From the NCBI GenBank assembly GCA_019057355.1, contig DXJM01000268.1, forward strand, positions 1-6,447: DNA of 6,447 nucleotides. The letters are read 5' to 3'. The stretch comes from Promethearchaeota archaeon. GTDB taxonomy: Archaea; Asgardarchaeota; Lokiarchaeia; Sigyniarchaeales; SOKP01. Positions within the stretch are counted from its first letter, which is position 1; each line of letters starts with the position of its first letter. Below, piece by piece: positions 4,607-6,447 of the stretch. The notes under the pieces were generated by a model. It was not told where the DNA came from and did not search any database. It saw only the letters and a list, made by a program, of their open reading frames with translations. Made by a program: the position numbers and the translations under genes.

Positions 4607-6352
4607 TTATAAATACCTTTTAGCACTTTCAAGCTTTCCCGTGTTTATTGGTTGCTTTTGAATTTTTCCAAGCACGTGTTTTGGAGCAGCTTTAATAAAT
4701 TCAATGTCAGCATCGAGTGTGTATTCGGGCATTTTTTCTTCTATCCATTTACCAAATTCTTCGGGTTTCACCTTCCCCATATATTCAGAATTTAACGTAA
4801 TCCACAGTTTAGTAATCGTTCCTGGTACATTCGCTATTGGAGGTAAACCTAATACCGCAACATCTTTAACTGGTTCTAATTTTAAGAGAAACATTTCTAC
4901 GTCAACTAAATAACTAGGGACAATTTGAAGTTTTATTTCCCCTTCTTGTTTACGTTTAGTCAATGTAATCGTGCCATTCTCATTCATGTATCCTAAGTCT
5001 CCGGTACATAACCACGTTCCATCATTAAACTTTTTCAAGACACTTCGTGTTGACTCAATATTTCCTAAATATCCATCCATTATTTGGGGTCCCCTAACAC
5101 AAATTTCACCAATATGTTCTTTTCCGAGATTATCTTTTGGTCCCCCTTCAAAATCGAGTGGATCGAAAATACCCACATCCGTGCCTGGAAGAGGCAAGCC
5201 CGAGTTAATTACAGGTTTATCAATCTCTAAATTCCCAATACTAATAACAGGACCGGCTTCAGTCAATCCATAACTTTCAAGAAGTTTGCCTCCCATTACA
5301 TTCTGAAATACCTCTTTTATATCAGAATAAAGAGGAGATCCAACTACGACTCCATATTTTATTTTTTTGTTAGTATTAAGATCAACAATTTGACCAACAT
5401 TTTCGATTATCCCCCTAAATATCCGATCAGGACCAAATAATAGTAACCCTTTTACCTCATTTATATAATGAATTTCTACGAGTAATTGCTCGGCTGAAGG
5501 TTGCTTTGGAAAGAGCATCACCCAACCACCCAATGCAATCGTTGCATTCATTACACAAGTTATTCCAAAAGGATTATATAACGGAATTATTCCGAGGTTC
5601 CCGATTCCCAAATTAGCCTTTCCAAACCATGTCCCACATTGTAAAGCATTCGATACTAAATTAAAATGCGTTAACATGCATATCTTTGGATCATCTGTTG
5701 AACCTGCGGTAGATATATATAGCGCAAGGTCATTCCTTGAAGATATTGGAATAATAGGCAACTGGATCAAGGATTTAGCGAGATCTAATAAACGAATAGC
5801 GTTAGGAAAATCTACTAGCGAAAGCGGAACCTTTCCATATTCTCTTTGAACCTTTTTTTTATTTTTTACAAAATCCAAAAGCCCCGTATATATCAAAAAA
5901 TCGATTTTTATTTGAGATATCAATGGCCTCATTAAACTTTTCCATAAGATATTCATTATGATGATAGTTACCGGTCGCGTTATCTTGAGAATTTTCAAGA
6001 TTTGCCCTTTCTTGAGATTAGGATCGATCGGAACTACGATAACTCCAATTTTCATGCATGCATAGAAACTAAGAATATATTGAAAGCAATTAGGCATTAT
6101 AAGTGCTAATATATCGCCTTTTCTCATTCCTAGAGTGTAAAAAGATGTTGCCAGGGCGTCAATATAATTTCCTGCCTCATCGTACGTCATTATGGTATTG
6201 TAAAATGCCATGAAAACTTTATTAGGAATTTTCATTCTTTGGCTCTCAAAAAAATCTCCACATGAAATTTCCTTAAATTCAATGTTCTTTGGGCAATTTT
6301 TTGGCCATAATTCCTTAAACCAAGGTTTATTTTCATCCACTTGCCATGTCAT
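4607..6352 (-). CDS. AMP-binding acyl-CoA synthetase-like protein with altered core motifs
   Basis: This 581-residue member of the adenylate-forming superfamily would normally activate a fatty or other carboxylic acid to acyl-AMP and then to acyl-CoA in the cytoplasm. The N-terminal part (roughly 1-450) has a FadD-like layout, with KGDILALIMPN and a GVIVVPIDP segment. The loop normally written [SG]G[ST]TGxPKG reads AGSTDDPKI at 216-224: K223 is kept but two glycines are replaced by D and I. YGLTE (361-365) and TGDLG with D452 (450-454) are intact. In the hinge, KRKQEGEIKLQIVPSYLVDVE (466-486) keeps an arginine but has an extra residue and lacks the usual glycine. GK with K563 near the C-terminus matches the catalytic lysine site. 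The start is set at the ATG at 6352; the open frame reaches a GTG at 6361, but that GTGA is better read as the ribosome-binding site. Substrate and activity are uncertain: a divergent active enzyme or a non-catalytic relative. Confidence 0.8.
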   Translation of the reverse strand: MTWQVDENKPWFKELWPKNCPKNIEFKEISCGDFFESQRMKIPNKVFMAFYNTIMTYDEAGNYIDALATSFYTLGMRKGDILALIMPNCFQYILSFYACMKIGVIVVPIDPNLKKGQILKILKITRPVTIIIMNILWKSLMRPLISQIKIDFLIYTGLLDFVKNKKKVQREYGKVPLSLVDFPNAIRLLDLAKSLIQLPIIPISSRNDLALYISTAGSTDDPKICMLTHFNLVSNALQCGTWFGKANLGIGNLGIIPLYNPFGITCVMNATIALGGWVMLFPKQPSAEQLLVEIHYINEVKGLLLFGPDRIFRGIIENVGQIVDLNTNKKIKYGVVVGSPLYSDIKEVFQNVMGGKLLESYGLTEAGPVISIGNLEIDKPVINSGLPLPGTDVGIFDPLDFEGGPKDNLGKEHIGEICVRGPQIMDGYLGNIESTRSVLKKFNDGTWLCTGDLGYMNENGTITLTKRKQEGEIKLQIVPSYLVDVEMFLLKLEPVKDVAVLGLPPIANVPGTITKLWITLNSEYMGKVKPEEFGKWIEEKMPEYTLDADIEFIKAAPKHVLGKIQKQPINTGKLESAKRYL

Positions 6353-6357
6353 TTTTT

Positions 6358-6361
6358 TCAC
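6358..6361 (-). promoter_or_regulatory. ribosome-binding site (GTGA) deciding the synthetase-like start
   Basis: On the - strand GTGA is followed by five A and then the ATG at 6352. The same four bases contain an in-frame GTG that would add three residues. The spacing and the recurrence of GTGA before other genes here favour the ATG. Confidence 0.5.
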
Positions 6362-6383
6362 TAAAGGACTATTTTAAAGGGAA

Positions 6384-6391
6384 TCTATAAA
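6384..6391 (-). promoter_or_regulatory. candidate TATA box of the synthetase-like gene
   Basis: TTTATAGA on the - strand lies about 32 bases before the ATG. It predicts a transcription start near 6362 and a leader of about ten bases. The rest of the segment to the window end is AT-rich with no visible gene. Confidence 0.35.
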
Positions 6392-6447
6392 TGAAAGCCA
6401 ATAGTGCTTTAATAAATCTTCAATCACAATAATATTTATTTTTATAT

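Noticed and set aside
4704..5273. Two + strand open frames opposite the acyl-CoA synthetase-like gene
   Set aside because: They are proline/serine-rich antisense readings of a gene whose - strand frame carries YGLTE and TGDL motifs.

Overview
This AT-rich window most likely comes from an archaeon, and the best guess is an Asgard (Promethearchaeota, Loki-like) lineage. The evidence is indirect. One gene encodes a longin/roadblock-type protein ending in a winged helix, an architecture I associate with Asgard genomes. Promoter-like TATA boxes sit about 35-45 bases before two start codons. Ribosome-binding sites are of GTGA or GAGG type, TTG starts occur, and poly-T tracts follow genes. No rRNA or marker gene is present, so the lineage is an inference.

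Layout. Bases 1-563 hold two tandem, diverged copies of a small basic protein gene on the + strand; the first is cut by the window edge. A longin plus winged-helix gene follows on the - strand (644-1429). It diverges, across a 185-base AT-rich spacer with an 18-bp palindrome, from a TTG-initiated sugar-nucleotidyltransferase gene (1615-2358), which ends at a hairpin plus T-tract. Next on the + strand come a 78-residue two-helix membrane protein (2477-2713), a ten-helix membrane acyltransferase of the heparan-alpha-glucosaminide N-acetyltransferase-like family (2807-3910) and an unrecognised helical protein (4169-4567). The last converges on a - strand AMP-binding acyl-CoA synthetase-like gene (4607-6352) whose nucleotide-binding loop and hinge are unusual.

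How the genes may work together. Each gene has its own spacer, and most have their own T-tract or promoter-like box, so this looks like a set of mostly single-gene units and not one operon. The nucleotidyltransferase (activated sugar) and the membrane acyltransferase (sugar or glycan acylation) could both serve surface glycan synthesis, but only proximity links them. No mobile element, CRISPR array, tRNA or rRNA was seen. The best leads are the tandem paralogues, the longin-winged-helix protein and the acyl-CoA synthetase with altered core motifs.
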